Shown: piece by piece, positions 35,817 to 48,724 of the stretch | Layout: the number at the start of each line of letters is the position of its first letter | Position numbering within the stretch: the stretch's first letter is position 1 | Origin: Cloeon dipterum | Taxonomy: Eukaryota; Arthropoda; Insecta; Ephemeroptera; Baetidae | Direction: 5' to 3' | Length of the DNA: 64,000 nucleotides | Assembly: GCF_949628265.1 (NCBI RefSeq) | Contig: NC_088787.1 | Location: forward strand, 12,948,501 to 13,012,500 | Made by a program: the position numbers and the translations under genes | Notes under the pieces: model-generated | What the model saw: only the letters and a program-made list of their open reading frames with translations | Databases searched by the model: none | What the model was told of the DNA's origin: nothing

Positions 35817-36925
35817 TATAAATGAAAAATATAGTGATGATGAAGATGACGATGAGAGTGGAAAGATGAAATGTTATATGAGAAAATCAATTATTATATT
35901 GAGAAAATTATAATTGCACTGTACCGTGGTATCAACCAGTGTCAGAATAAAGAAACATGTGACGCATTAATCACGCATTTTACATTACACAACAATCCTC
36001 AAATTTTTAAGATCGACTTAATATTGCTAATTAAATTTGTATTTGAGTCAAGCGTGGTGTCTGGTATGAGTTTCAGGAAAGAATGGAAAGATTATGAATT
36101 ATTACGAGCTTAAGTTCGACAGGTAAAAATTTGATTTTAAAAATGTTGCACAGATTCTCGTGCAGAATTCTTGGAAGACACGACCAATACTTTTCTTCCC
36201 ACTAAAACTTCCAATTCAATGAACCTCCCCTACCAGAAGGGTTATCCTTCTCGCTATCCTAGAGATAGAGACATAATTAGACCACCTGAGAACTACAGCA
36301 AACAACCTCCTTGACTTCGATACGAGTATAGGATTTATTACCGAATTTCCTGACTACTTAAACTCATGTAATTTCGCCCTAAAAAAATGATCTGAATAAT
36401 GCTCATGTATGTATATGTTAATAGTTACTTTGTGAAATAAACAAAACTCAACTTAATTTCTAATCTCAAATTTCAATTTCATTGTTTTTTGTCCTTCTTT
36501 CATTATCGAAGCACGGATCGACGCACCTTTTGTCGATCATGGCCACTCTATTTGAAGATAAGAAATACATAGATGATAGTTCTGCATGTGATTACGATTT
36601 GCGATTGCTTTTGAGGAGGTTGCGCGTTGTACGCCGTCCTAGTTGATTTCCTCAAAGCTTGCAAGCATATTTAACAGGAGCAAGATTTTCTTATCTCAGC
36701 AGAATTTGACGATCCGTGTAATAAAAATGGTTCTATTAACATGCTACTTAATCGCTTTTTAATGTTGACCATGTTGACCGATTATCAGGGTTCGTCAGTT
36801 CTTGCTCCCTTGTATTTATGTTATTTTGATCTTCAAAAATTATATCGCCCTGCTCAGAGTTGAGAGGAAGAAAAGTCTCCCATGTTAAATACCCCTCGTA
36901 TTCGTCTATTGCTACCGATTATTTG

Positions 36926-36990
36926 CCGATTTAAATCAACTAATAATGTGTTGTCAATCGATAGACGAACTCTTTAGCTGCAAGTAACTA
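36926..36990. repeat. Dispersed repeat, copy 1
   Basis: This stretch shares TTTAAATCAACT, TCAATCGATA and CTCTTTAGCTGCAAGTA, in the same order and spacing, with 52079-52150. It lies just upstream of SFSWAP. The family is unknown. Confidence 0.5.
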
Positions 36991-37196
36991 TAAACGTCAC
37001 GCATCAGAGGTGATTACACGTTGTTTTGGCGCTAAAAGCGCTCAAAAAATGACTCGCCTCGTAGGAAGGCCGCGTGGCGTCGCTGTCAGCGGCGCGTTGC
37101 GGGCCAGTCTGGCCGCGAGTGAGGAATCGAGCGAGACGAGTGAAGTGAAGTAGTGTTGCCGCTGTGTTTTGGTTCGCGCGGCGGATGGTCGGAAAA

Positions 37197-40100
37197 ATGG
37201 CTGAGCAGCAGCCGTGGGTGGACTCTGGCATTTTGCGGAGCGGAAAAGGTGGCGAGGACGAGGAGCTTCTGGTGTTCGGCTACTCCTGCAAGCTCTTCCG
37301 CGATGACGAGAAAGCCCTGTTCGTTGACCAAGGCTTACACTTGATCCCCTGGATGGGAGATGAGACTCTTAAAATAGACAGGTCCGTTGTGCCACCTTTT
37401 ATGCGTACCATTTCTCATCATTTGCTCTTTACCTACCTCTAATAAGCCGATTGCAGACACGTTTAACTCGCGAGACGAGGGGTCACTTCTTATGTATTTG
37501 AGATTTGAGACCCTGTTTTCCAAATTCGCGATTCGTGTGTGCTGGATTTTTGTTGATAACGAAGTGCGGTGAAAATTCCGAGTGTGATTGGACACGGGCA
37601 AATTTTCACCTTGCGGGGGTAGGTTTGTCTTAACGTGCCAGTTATTTCCTCCCAACAGGCTTGATTGGTTCAAGTTTCAAGCTTTAAAGGCGAGAAACCC
37701 AGCCGAAATGCCGCCGAAATGTAATTTACATAAATCACGGAGTCGGGGCCGAGGATGCGGAAAAGCTTCATGAAGGTGAGAAAAACACTGCCAGAGGCGT
37801 CAAAAAGGTTTGCCACAGGGAGTATTTTTAATATACATATCCATCCTTTCGTTACACCTATAAATGAGAAAATCGGAGAAGTCGCGAAGAGCTCTGTTTC
37901 CATCCTGCATTAATTTTTTTGTTTGTTTAGCAATGCAAAAGAGAAATTATTTATGTATTTTTCAGTTGTTGACGTTGCCGGACGAAATCGATTTATCCGT
38001 ATCTCAAGACGCAATGTGTTTCTTTTTTGCAGATTCCGAGTTGCCGACACTTTTCAGCCAAACACAATCGTTCTTGCTTAGTTTTTGCCAAAATTACCAA
38101 AAGAAAGTTCTACACTGTTCGTGCTTGTCGCCACAGTCGTTTGCATCGTCGCTATAACATGCTGTTCTGCTTCGCAGATATGACGGAAGAGCCGCCTTGC
38201 CTGACCTCAGGCCCTTCGAGGCGCAGCCAGACATGGACCTCATCGGCATGACCGAGGCTGAACGCCGGGTTGAGACCAAGTGCGACGAAGAACGCTACTG
38301 GGCACTCCACCACAAGGAGGACCAGGACGAGCAGTTCAGAGGTACCAAACTCATCCTCAATCTTTGTCCTTAAACTGGAGCCAGATTGAGCAAAATTCTC
38401 GAATGGCAATGAAATTCTTAACAGTTCAAATTATTGTTTTTGTTGATGGCGTGAAATGGAATAAAATTGCTTCAATAAATACTTATTTTTTCTCGTCTAG
38501 TACTGTTTATATCCACGCAGCAAGAAAACTTAAAAATAGAGAAAGGAAATTGGTTGAATTTTAGTAGGGGTTTGAAATTTCAGTGAGGCTAATGGATTCT
38601 TCATTCACCAAGCCTTCTTTTCAAGAACAATAATTACATGGGTGGTGTCGCTTACAAAGCAGAATTTCGCAATCATGTTTCGGAAATAACTTGGCTCTCT
38701 CAACTTGGACAGATGATGCTGATGACAAAGCAGGATTTCAGAATAAAAATAGGACAAAAGTGATGAAAGGTTTCTAAATGTTTCGGCTTCGGGATGAACA
38801 TCTAGAAGCAGGAATAATCTCTTTTAACTAAATTGTCAGTGAGAAGGTCAATTTAAACAAATCATTACACAGAAATTAATATTTAATGTACTACTAACAG
38901 AATAATTTCCCAAGTCTTTGTAACATTCAATCAAGTTAAAAATAAACAACAGATAACATTTTATTTTAACCTTCGTGGTTATTTTTAGAGAAACTCAAAA
39001 CATCAATTTTAAACAGAAATTAGATAATAGAGGTCTCAGCCGCGAGATTTAAAGTGGCGGCTGGCAGGACCGGCTTTGCCGAATTGTTTGCCCTGGCCAT
39101 TTTCACCAGAGGCTGCCGCTGCTGACAATATTTTAAACGTGAAGGTTGACAGTGCGGAAGACATACATTTCCTATATTTTCCCCAGCACTTTCAAGGTGG
39201 CTGCCCACGTAACCCAAAATTTACTGACTTGCGCGGTGCAGCGCGGCAGGCTGAGACCTCTTTTTCTGGGTCTTTCCATGAAAATGCAAGGCCCCCCAAA
39301 CTGATTTTGTGCTGGCGCTGTTGCAGAGGAGGAACTGAAACGTCTGCAGCAAGCGCTGAAAGAGAAGGAGTATAGCGCCGTGCAGTACAGCTATGATGAA
39401 AACTCGCAGAACTCTAATTTAAACTGCGGCACCAACAAGGATGAAGAGGAGGAGGATGTCCCGTTTGTTGCTCCTCCAGAACTGGACATCCCAGTCAACA
39501 TGGTGTTGGTAATTAATCCTGAATAATTTTAATGCTCAAAATACTTCTTTTAGTTTAATGTTTGTTGAATATAAATTATAATGGCTGGTTGAATTGAGTG
39601 AGAAATTTTAAAATCGAATCTAGGACTAGATTAGAAATCATAGTACAAAACCAGTCATTCTCTTGAACAAAATGTGTTTCTCTGTTTATTGGAACAGCCG
39701 CCAAACATGAAGCAGCACGCCATTATTGAAAAGACTGCCCTGTTCATCTCGCAGCAAGGGGGCCAGATGGAGGTGCTGCTGAAGGCCAAGCAGGCCGGCA
39801 ACCCGCAATTTGGCTTCCTCAGCTTCAATGACGAACTGCACCCCTACTACAAAATCGTCCTCACCGCCATCCGCAACAACCGATACAAAATTATTGAGTC
39901 AAGCGACACCAAAAAGAGCGAATCAGGCGACGACGAGTCAGATGACGAACACTACCTACACCCCAGCCTCGCCAGGACCACTGTGCTCGACTCTGTAAGT
40001 CTGCATCGATGCCCCTATTGGTGGAGTGATAAACTTTCCTGGCATGATTCATAAGTTAAAATTACAGTCAGGATCTGGTTCCGAGTTTTATCGACAGTGA

Positions 40101-43100
40101 CATACTTAAAAAAAAATAATGAAATCATTATGCTCTTTTTTGTAATTATTGATAGTCATTTAACTGACACATTCCAGTGCTAACCAATTTTGTTAAGTCC
40201 TTAAGTTAATTTTTTAATCCAAAAATAGATTCTGATTTTAAATGGCATAATTTAATATTTTTAACCATCTTCTCGGGCTCTATGGTTTCAATTGCCCAAT
40301 TTTTTATTCTAAATGAAATTGGATGTGTCGTTTGAAATCAAACTTGACTGAAATTTGAATGACTTTGTCGACAGGCGCCGTCGATCCCGAGTGTAACTTA
40401 CCGTCCTAGCGCTGACTGCGCCTACTCGATGCTAGTGAGCAAAATCAAAGGCAAGCCCATAGAGCTGGGCACACGACAGCCTGAGGAAGAAGTGAAGAAG
40501 AACCAGGCCCCTGTTACACCAGTTCCACCTAAGGAAGAGCCACCGGCGCCAGCGCCTCTAGTGCCTGACTCGGAGCTGCAGGTTGTTGTTGACAAAATAG
40601 CGTCTTATGTTGCCAAAAACGGCCCTGAATTTGAAGCTGTCGTAAGAGGCAAAGGTATGTTTTGTTGAAAGTATTTTATTATGAGCTTATTAAACTGTGT
40701 TATTCAGGTGATGCTCGGTTCGCTTTCCTTGACCCCAACCACATGTATCATATGTATTACCGCCAAAGAACGCAACACTTTGTTGATGAGCTGAGACCAA
40801 GAGCAAACCCCAAAAACAAAGCCTGTGAGTATTCCATATCAACGCTGGTTATTATTGTCAGTGATAACAGCCTATGTTCGAAAAGAAAACATAAGTTTTA
40901 TAAACAATTTTTATGATGGGCTGATAAGCACAGAGTTTAATTTATTTATATGAAAGGATATTTTCAAGAATTTCCAGTATTTGATATGAATAATCTCATT
41001 TAGATAGCAAATTCTCTCGGAAACTCCACTCACTATCATCGTTTGTTCAAATAAAATTTTTCCTCTTGAAAATTCCACTTTTTGTTATTGGAAAGTTCCT
41101 CTACATGTTCATTGATTGTTTGTAAACAAGGAAAAAGTGAAATCAACTTTCAATGTGGCTCTAAATAGATGAATTTGCCAAGAGACGAATTCTCAAATTA
41201 CAATTATTGGCCTTGACATGTTGTTAAAGTAATTATAATTATAGTTGTTGTGATTACTAGGCATTTGAACTGTTAGTAAACAGCGAAAATTAAAACACAA
41301 ATTCAAGGAAGAGAAAATAACATTTCAGCCCACAGGAGTGACTGTAAATCGTTTCTGTTTCAGCAATTCTTCCAGTCAGCTTCTGTATAAAGGCGCAAGC
41401 ACCGGAGGGTGTGCTGGAGAAGCGTTCGGCTTTGGAGCTGGACGGGGCTCCACGTCCACGAGCGGCGGCCGCGTACATGGCGACGGCGCTTCAGAGCGTG
41501 TCAGACGTGCCACTGCCGCCGTGCCCGCCGCCTGAGAAGCCTGAGGTGAACTCTGAGGAGAAGGAGCGGGTGCTGGCTGCCAAGAAGCTGGCTGAAGAGC
41601 GGCTGCGGGCTAAGTTGATGGCCGTCGCCCGCAACAATGTTGCCTCGGCCAACAGAGAGAAGCAGGTGCAGCAGGAGCGCAAGAAGAAAGTGGCCGCCTT
41701 CCTCTCCAGGATCGCGCTCGAGAAGCGGCAGATCGTGAAGCCTGCCGCGCCAGTCATGATCGGGCCGCAGCTGCCGCTTGAGATGCAGCTGCCCGAGCCT
41801 GAGGACGACGTCCGCTCCATCCCGTCGCCCACGCTTTTCGAGGACAGGCCCCTGTCGCCGCCCCCACCGCCCAACATTGGTAGCGGGTTGGGGTCCACGC
41901 CCCCACCAGCACCTCTTATCGGGGGGTGAGTGTATTTCCGTTTTTTTAGCACTTTAATACATCAGTTAAGAGCAATTTGCATTGTTGACTTAAGCAAGTA
42001 GTGGTTTACTGAGTTAATTGCCTGTGAACTCAAGCTATAGTTTGTCCCCTCAATTTGCAATAGTGAAATCAGCAGGGTTCCCCATTTTTTCAATGTGTTA
42101 AAATGTACCAATGGTTTTATTGCCAAAAAAAAACGCTGGAAAAAACAAGATTTTACCAAATAGTACTCCGTAAAGGTCACACTTCATAAATCGTTGAAAA
42201 TAACAATGATAATGCAAAGATTTTCGTTCCTTTGTTAAAACCAGTAGCTTTTATATTGATTTTCTTAAAATACCTATTTTTGAATTCATTCATCATGAGA
42301 ATCTTTGAACTTCAATATAAACGCACATGTTTCGAAAAAATGCACAAAGCTGCAGAAAACCCCGCTGAAAAAATTGTTTGTTTCTCCGGGAAAATGCAGG
42401 AACAGTTCAATTTCAGATTTTGCCAAACTTCTCAAAAAATTTAATGATTTTTCATCTAATTTCGATCCTCCTTGCCGCGATCTATCCTATGGGATGCGAA
42501 AAAAGTCCCTAAATTGTAGAATAAATCGTGGATTCACAGTAGAGATACAATTCTAGATTTGAATGCAAACTATTGGGCCGATTTTCTCATATATTGAAAT
42601 GAAGTTTTTGGAATTTGTTGGCTTTTTCATAGTTTTTAGATAGTTTTTCTAGGAAAAATAAAAAGTTAAATTTTCTGTAAATCATTTCTTCTTAACTTTG
42701 AGCTTTTAAAGAGATGTATAGAGGCGATTAAGTGTCGTCGGGATAAGTGGAATATTATTTCTCGTAGAGGAGGGGAACACGTTTCTACAAGTCACGTGCA
42801 TGATGCGTGTGAAATGTCAAGATAGTGTTTTTGTTTATGAGATGTTACAGCTACAGCATGCGTAACATCGATATATATCCTAAAAGTTGCGACGTAGAAA
42901 CAAAATCCGCATATTGTGTAACTTTTCTATGACTTCATGTATCTCCATTCAAGAAACAATAATTACGTTCTCACGATGAAGAAATAAACGCACTTTTCCT
43001 CGTTGGTTACTGAGGGCTAGGCTCTCATGTACTATGTCAAGGTCGCCAGGTGGAACCGAAACACGTCGAGAACAAAAAAAGTCCGTTTCATATCTTCTTG

Positions 43101-44285
43101 AGTAAAAATTTGAAGTCAATAATTATATTTACACAGAATTTTCACTCCTAAATTTTCGTTAGTGTATCGTAATTCTTCTTTTCCTCTTGGCAAAAGGTGG
43201 CTAAATGGCAATCACTTTCATCGTATGTTTTGATACGTGCTTTTTGTATCTTTTATTGCCAGTAAGAGCTGCTTCTATGTCAAATAAACAGCCATGAAAA
43301 TTTGTTTTTATCTTAATAAATTCATTATGGTAAAAGCGACCTCCGTTACTCTTCAATAATTATTTTCCAGAAACATCAAGACGAAGATCACGTGTCTTTG
43401 AACTTTTGTCACGCTTCTTTTCGACTTTTAACCCTGTTTACTTTGACTTTCAAGGGCGTTATTTACACTTCACAATCAAAAGCAGCCATCAGGGTTGCAT
43501 TTGATTACCACTCAATTTTTACCAATTTCGTGCGCAAGAAATGAATTTTCCCCCCGTGAAATTTTAAAATTTGCGGTCATAGGAGTGGTCAAAATTTCCT
43601 CTACTGTGCAGATTTCTTTCTTTAAAATTGATATTTTTACCTCAATTTCTCCTAAAAAGTTATTTAAAAATTTTTCAAGTCGCGGTCATGTGCAAATAAT
43701 TTGGAAATTATTATTGAAAACTAAAGTGCCTGCAAGAAAAAGGTAAAAATGAAAAAAAACGGTTTTACCACTGCACTGAATTTTTTTAATGCGGGTTTTT
43801 TGCAACCCTATCAGCCATTTATGTGATTTTTGTTTTCCTCAAACTCAAAGCCTCATCAAAAACTGAAAATCCTTTTGCTACTTTGATTCCAGGACTAAAT
43901 TCGAGTCAAGAAGTAGAGACAGACAGTCATACAACGGCAATAGCAAAGGGCACAGCAGAAGTCGCAGTCCAAGTCGGCCCTCGCACCGCAAACACGGCAG
44001 AGGCTCTCCGAGGAACCACCGACGCAAAAGGTTTTTATAAATATAATTCTTTCCCATTTGCATTTGTTATTCTAACATACGTGATACAGATCGAGCTCTC
44101 GCAGTAGGAGGCACAGTAGCTCTTCCCAGTACAAACACAGCAAAAAGCGATCTCACGACTCCTTGAAAGAGTCAAAAGACGGCAAGAAGCACAAACGGCG
44201 GCGCAGACGCTCGTCCTCGTCTAGTTCATCCTCGTCCAGCAGTAGAGATTCCAAATCAAGAAGTGCATCGCGGGAGAAGAGCTGA
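37197..44285 (+). CDS. su(w[a]): Splicing factor, suppressor of white-apricot homologue (SFSWAP)
   Basis: This SR-like splicing regulator is nuclear and in Drosophila represses splicing of its own first introns. Exons are 37197-37381, 38178-38341, 39327-39508, 39698-39994, 40375-40654, 40708-40824, 41364-41925, 43893-44030 and 44090-44285, giving 706 residues. The N-terminal DRY_EERY-type region ([18 protein letters not shown] to [15 protein letters not shown]) is followed by Surp module 1 ([20 protein letters not shown]) and Surp module 2 ([34 protein letters not shown]). A charged coiled coil ([20 protein letters not shown]), proline-rich stretches and a C-terminal RS/poly-serine domain follow. 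I chose AAAATGG at 37197; an in-frame ATG at 37185 is possible. Intron 1 (796 bases) is a candidate for regulated retention, by analogy with the fly. Confidence 0.93.
38342..39326 (+). other. SFSWAP intron 2, containing a MITE
   Basis: This is a 985-base AT-rich intron with GT-AG ends. Its last third is the hAT-like element at 39029-39261. Nothing else was recognised. Confidence 0.6.
39029..39261 (+). mobile_element. hAT-like MITE, copy B
   Basis: This 233-base element has exact 13-bp terminal inverted repeats, AGAGGTCTCAGCC and GGCTGAGACCTCT. It lies in SFSWAP intron 2, ending 65 bases before the next exon. Interior words such as GGCCATTTTCACC, GCTGACAATATTTT and GGCTGCCCACGT recur in reverse orientation at 12731-12992. 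It has no open frame. A clear target duplication was not seen here. Confidence 0.75.
41926..43892 (+). other. SFSWAP intron 7
   Basis: This is a 1.97 kb AT-rich intron just before the RS-domain exons. I saw no RNA gene or transposon. It is the longest intron of the gene. Confidence 0.5.
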
Positions 44286-44336
44286 TTTGAGACTGTGCAC
44301 CTTCAATTATAATGATCATGTCTATTTTTCAGTACA

Positions 44337-44342
44337 AATAAA
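44337..44342 (+). terminator. Poly(A) signal of SFSWAP
   Basis: AATAAA 52 bases past the stop codon. Only about 235 bases separate it from the next start codon, on the same strand. Confidence 0.75.
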
Positions 44343-44577
44343 TGAACATTTTGTTAAACAAAATTAGCGAATTTTGAACCTTTTTAGCCCTGTCCAAAGT
44401 TCTGCGAAAGACTAAGTTAAAGAGTACGGTCACCGAAGAGAAGATAACCTCTGTCTCTGTTTTTATGTTGGCTAAGCGCCGACGCAATCATAAAAACAAT
44501 AGAGATAATTTATATTAAATGTGTAAATGCTTTAGTGTTGCTTGGCTTAGTTGGTCTCGCACCTCCAAGCTGTCAAC

Positions 44578-46701
44578 ATGAGGGTCTTGGTGAGTGGATC
44601 ACAAAATTGATTTTTAATAATCCATCTGGCATTAAACGACTCAATTTTTACGGATTTCTGAACTGTACAATTCATTGTCTCATTTACATCGCGAAAAATT
44701 GGTGGAACGAATCAGAATCTTAATAAAACCTGAGTCTCCTTAATGAATTGCTGTTAAGTAGAAAAGCTGCTTGTCTGATATTAAAAAATCAAATTGGTTC
44801 ATCGAAATTCCATGGTGGCTGTGCCAAAGTCCATACTTAAAGACTGACGGCAATACTCTGCAGCAAACGGTGTCCATCCTCGACCCCTCGGAGCTCGTCC
44901 GCCCAGAGGTGGGCTTCGCGTCCAAGGACGAGCACGAGTACCGCGATTACACGGTCACCGCTGGCGACGCGCACATGGAACGCGTCCTGCAGACCTACAC
45001 CGAAATGCACGACTCGCAGACGGTCGACTCGGTGCGCTCGCGTCTCAAGCGCTGGACAAAGTTCAACGCTTTTCGCGCCGAGGTGCTCGAGACGCTGGAC
45101 AAGCTGGACAACCTGGTGGACGAGAGTGACCCTGACTTAGATCTGCCCAACAGCGTGCACGCTTACCAGACGGCCGAGCAGCTGCGCAAGGACTACCCCG
45201 ACCTCGACTGGCTCCACCTGACAGGTCTCATCCACGACCTGGGAAAGGTCGCTTCATCATCCCAAGTAGTTAGTGTTTTTTGTTTTAATATTAATTTCAT
45301 CATTAGGTCATGGCATTCTACGACGAGCCCCAATGGGCGGTTGTTGGTGACACATTTGTTGTCGGATGCGAGTGGGCCGACAGCATTGTCTACAGAAAGG
45401 AGACTTTCAAGAACAATCCGGACGGCAGTAACCCCAAATATAAGTATGGCTAGTTTTGATTGAGATATTATACGTATTTTATATTTTAATTGATAAGATA
45501 AATGGTTAAATTTGAGTTTCTGTAATCAATTTAATTGATTGAAAATTGCTGTTAATTTGTCGAACAATATTTCATTGGGGAAATTTAACTAATAGGCTGT
45601 CATTAGGTCAATTTCCTCATTTAAATTTAAATTCAAGGATGGCTCGAATGAAAATTACTAATAGGCATAGAAGTATTACACCAAACAAAAAATATAAAAA
45701 GCTCACAACAAATATTTTTCAATGAATAACCATCAAATTAAGAGAAATTAAAAAAGATATACACAAGCATCTTATCTTGTGAAATTTTAATTATTGAATG
45801 CTCCGCTCTGCGCAGATTTTCTCAGGACGGATAATTATTCCCAAACAGCTAACCATATCCTGAGTAAATTCGCACGGCATGGGTATGAGAAAGTGCTGGA
45901 ATTTTCTTGGGGCCAAAAATTCTTCGCTAGGATGCCAGAGTTAGGTTAGCCCATTTGGCATAAATAATTTTAATTAAGATTAACAGCAACGCAATTTTCA
46001 AGACGGCAAGCCAAATTGAACTATTTTATGAGATAATTTACTTATATGTATTTTAGTGAAGATATAAACAGTTCTCCTGCACAAAGTTATGGGGGTTGAA
46101 GTTTAATCATTAAAAATTCGAAATATATTAAATTGCAGCACCAAATTTGGCATGTACTCTGAAAACTGCGGTCTGGACAATGTGACCCTGTCCTGGGGCC
46201 ATGACGAGTACCTGTACAGGTTCCTCAAGCACAACAAGTCTACCCTACCAGAGGAGGCGCTTTACATGATCAGGTGAAAATTATTACACGCCAAGGGGGG
46301 ATTTTTTTTATATTTAACATTTTTGTTATGGTAAAAGAATACTTTGCTAAATAGGGCACTTGAAGGTCACGGTCATTAAGAAACAATCCTCCTCATACCT
46401 ATTTTATTATTTTCGCCAGGTATCATTCCTTTTACCCGTGGCACAGGGGCGGCGATTACATGCACCTTTGCAATGAAAAGGACAAGGAGATGCTGAAATG
46501 GGTGCAGTTGTTCAAGTACGTGTGCACTGAAAATTTATGAGTCTGTCGCGGAAGCTAATCTCTAATGGAAAAACAACCTCTTCCTCTTGCAGCCGCTACG
46601 ATCTGTACACAAAAAGCGACCAAATGCCCGATGTTGCGAAGATCAAGCCCTACTATCAGAGTCTCGTTGATAAGTATATACCCGGCGTTTTGGAATGGTA
46701 A
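44578..46701 (+). CDS. Miox: Myo-inositol oxygenase (MIOX)
   Basis: MIOX is a cytosolic mixed-valence di-iron enzyme that cleaves myo-inositol with O2 to D-glucuronate, the first step of inositol breakdown. Exons are 44578-44589, 44864-45247, 45307-45443, 46139-46273, 46420-46515 and 46593-46701, giving 290 residues (about 285 in mammals). Exon 1 is only four codons (MRVL), followed by an acceptor CTGCAG; its length mirrors the short mammalian MKVTV start. Iron ligands lie in LIHDLGK (His about 128, Asp about 129) and in SWGHDEY. The substrate-pocket segments [21 protein letters not shown] and [12 protein letters not shown] are intact. The tail is KYIPGVLEW. It converges on an SDR gene, and a poly(A) signal lies at 46921. 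Confidence 0.95.
45444..46138 (+). other. MIOX intron 3
   Basis: A 695-base AT-rich intron with GT-AG ends; nothing was recognised inside it. Confidence 0.5.
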
Positions 46702-46920
46702 ACTTCAGATTTGAGCTGTCAAAATACTTACTGATAATGATGCTGTCCTCTTAATGAAATCGTCATAGTATATTTTTCTGGGTTAACGACTTGTAAGAAA
46801 AAACAAAGATTATATAATTATACTTCTGGTAATGTATTTCATGAGCAAAACTAACGTTTACATAACAATTTAAGGAACTTTTGATTTACATTTTATCCCT
46901 CATGTAAAGCCCGATATAAA

Positions 46921-46926
46921 AATAAA
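46921..46926 (+). terminator. Poly(A) signal of MIOX
   Basis: AATAAA lies 220 bases past the MIOX stop and only 86 bases before the stop codon of the opposing SDR gene, so the two 3' UTRs probably overlap. Confidence 0.55.
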
Positions 46927-47011
46927 TTGTATATTGATTTTATCCTAACAGTCTACTACAGTACAGTTCTTTACTGGGTGTACTATTTGATTTTTAAATA
47001 TTGACACCGTT

Positions 47012-48165
<1,154 letters not shown>

Positions 48166-48724
48166 CTTGCGTTGGACTTTCGATAAATCACGACTATCAC
48201 GAGTTAGTGTTTGGTATTAAACGGCCGTGTCCTTACGCAAGACAGAGAGACCAGTTCCTATTATATTATAATTTAGTTCTCCAAATGGTCAGAGAGAAAG
48301 GTTAGAGCCAGAGCCGAATTCAAATCTGGCGCCCTCTGGCAGTAGCGAATCAACAAGCTCCCTTGGTGATGCCGACAAATAAAAAATTTAAAATAATAAA
48401 ATAGTCCTCCAAGAGCATTGGAAAATTTACATAAAACCCGGATGAAAATAATAAAAATCAGTTAAATGCAGCAGTGTGATTTTTTCTCAGCTAGGAAAAT
48501 ATTAATTCAAGATCGGCGCTTTGCGGAAGAGCCGTTTTGGCGAAAACGGCGAAAATTAAATCACCGGCTTAATGCGCGTGCGCAATCGAAGCGGAAGTAA
48601 GCCGAAGCAACGCAACGAGCACCGCTTTCGCGCCCATCATTTTGCCGGTCAACAGAATTCTCAGCAAAACAAACAGCAGTCCAGCGGCAACCGCCAAAGT
48701 TTAGTAGCAAATCAGAGAGCAAAC
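48166..48724. promoter_or_regulatory. Divergent SDR/selenoprotein H promoter
   Basis: This is 559 bases between two start codons. GC content rises from about 48510 toward the selenoprotein H start. An in-frame ATG at 48572 would add 51 basic residues to selenoprotein H but is probably in the 5' UTR. No clear TATA box was seen. Confidence 0.45.

Larger units (their letters stand above)
35008..37196. other. Chc 3' UTR, spacer and SFSWAP promoter
   Basis: The Chc 3' UTR probably runs to the AATAAA at 35811. The following kilobase is AT-rich. A dispersed repeat copy lies at 36926-36990. From about 37060 the sequence becomes GC-rich and leads into the SFSWAP start. No other gene was recognised. 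Confidence 0.5.

Noticed and set aside
38690-38800. C-box-like ATGATG/GTGATGA words in SFSWAP intron 2
   Set aside because: No D box at a proper distance and no terminal stem.
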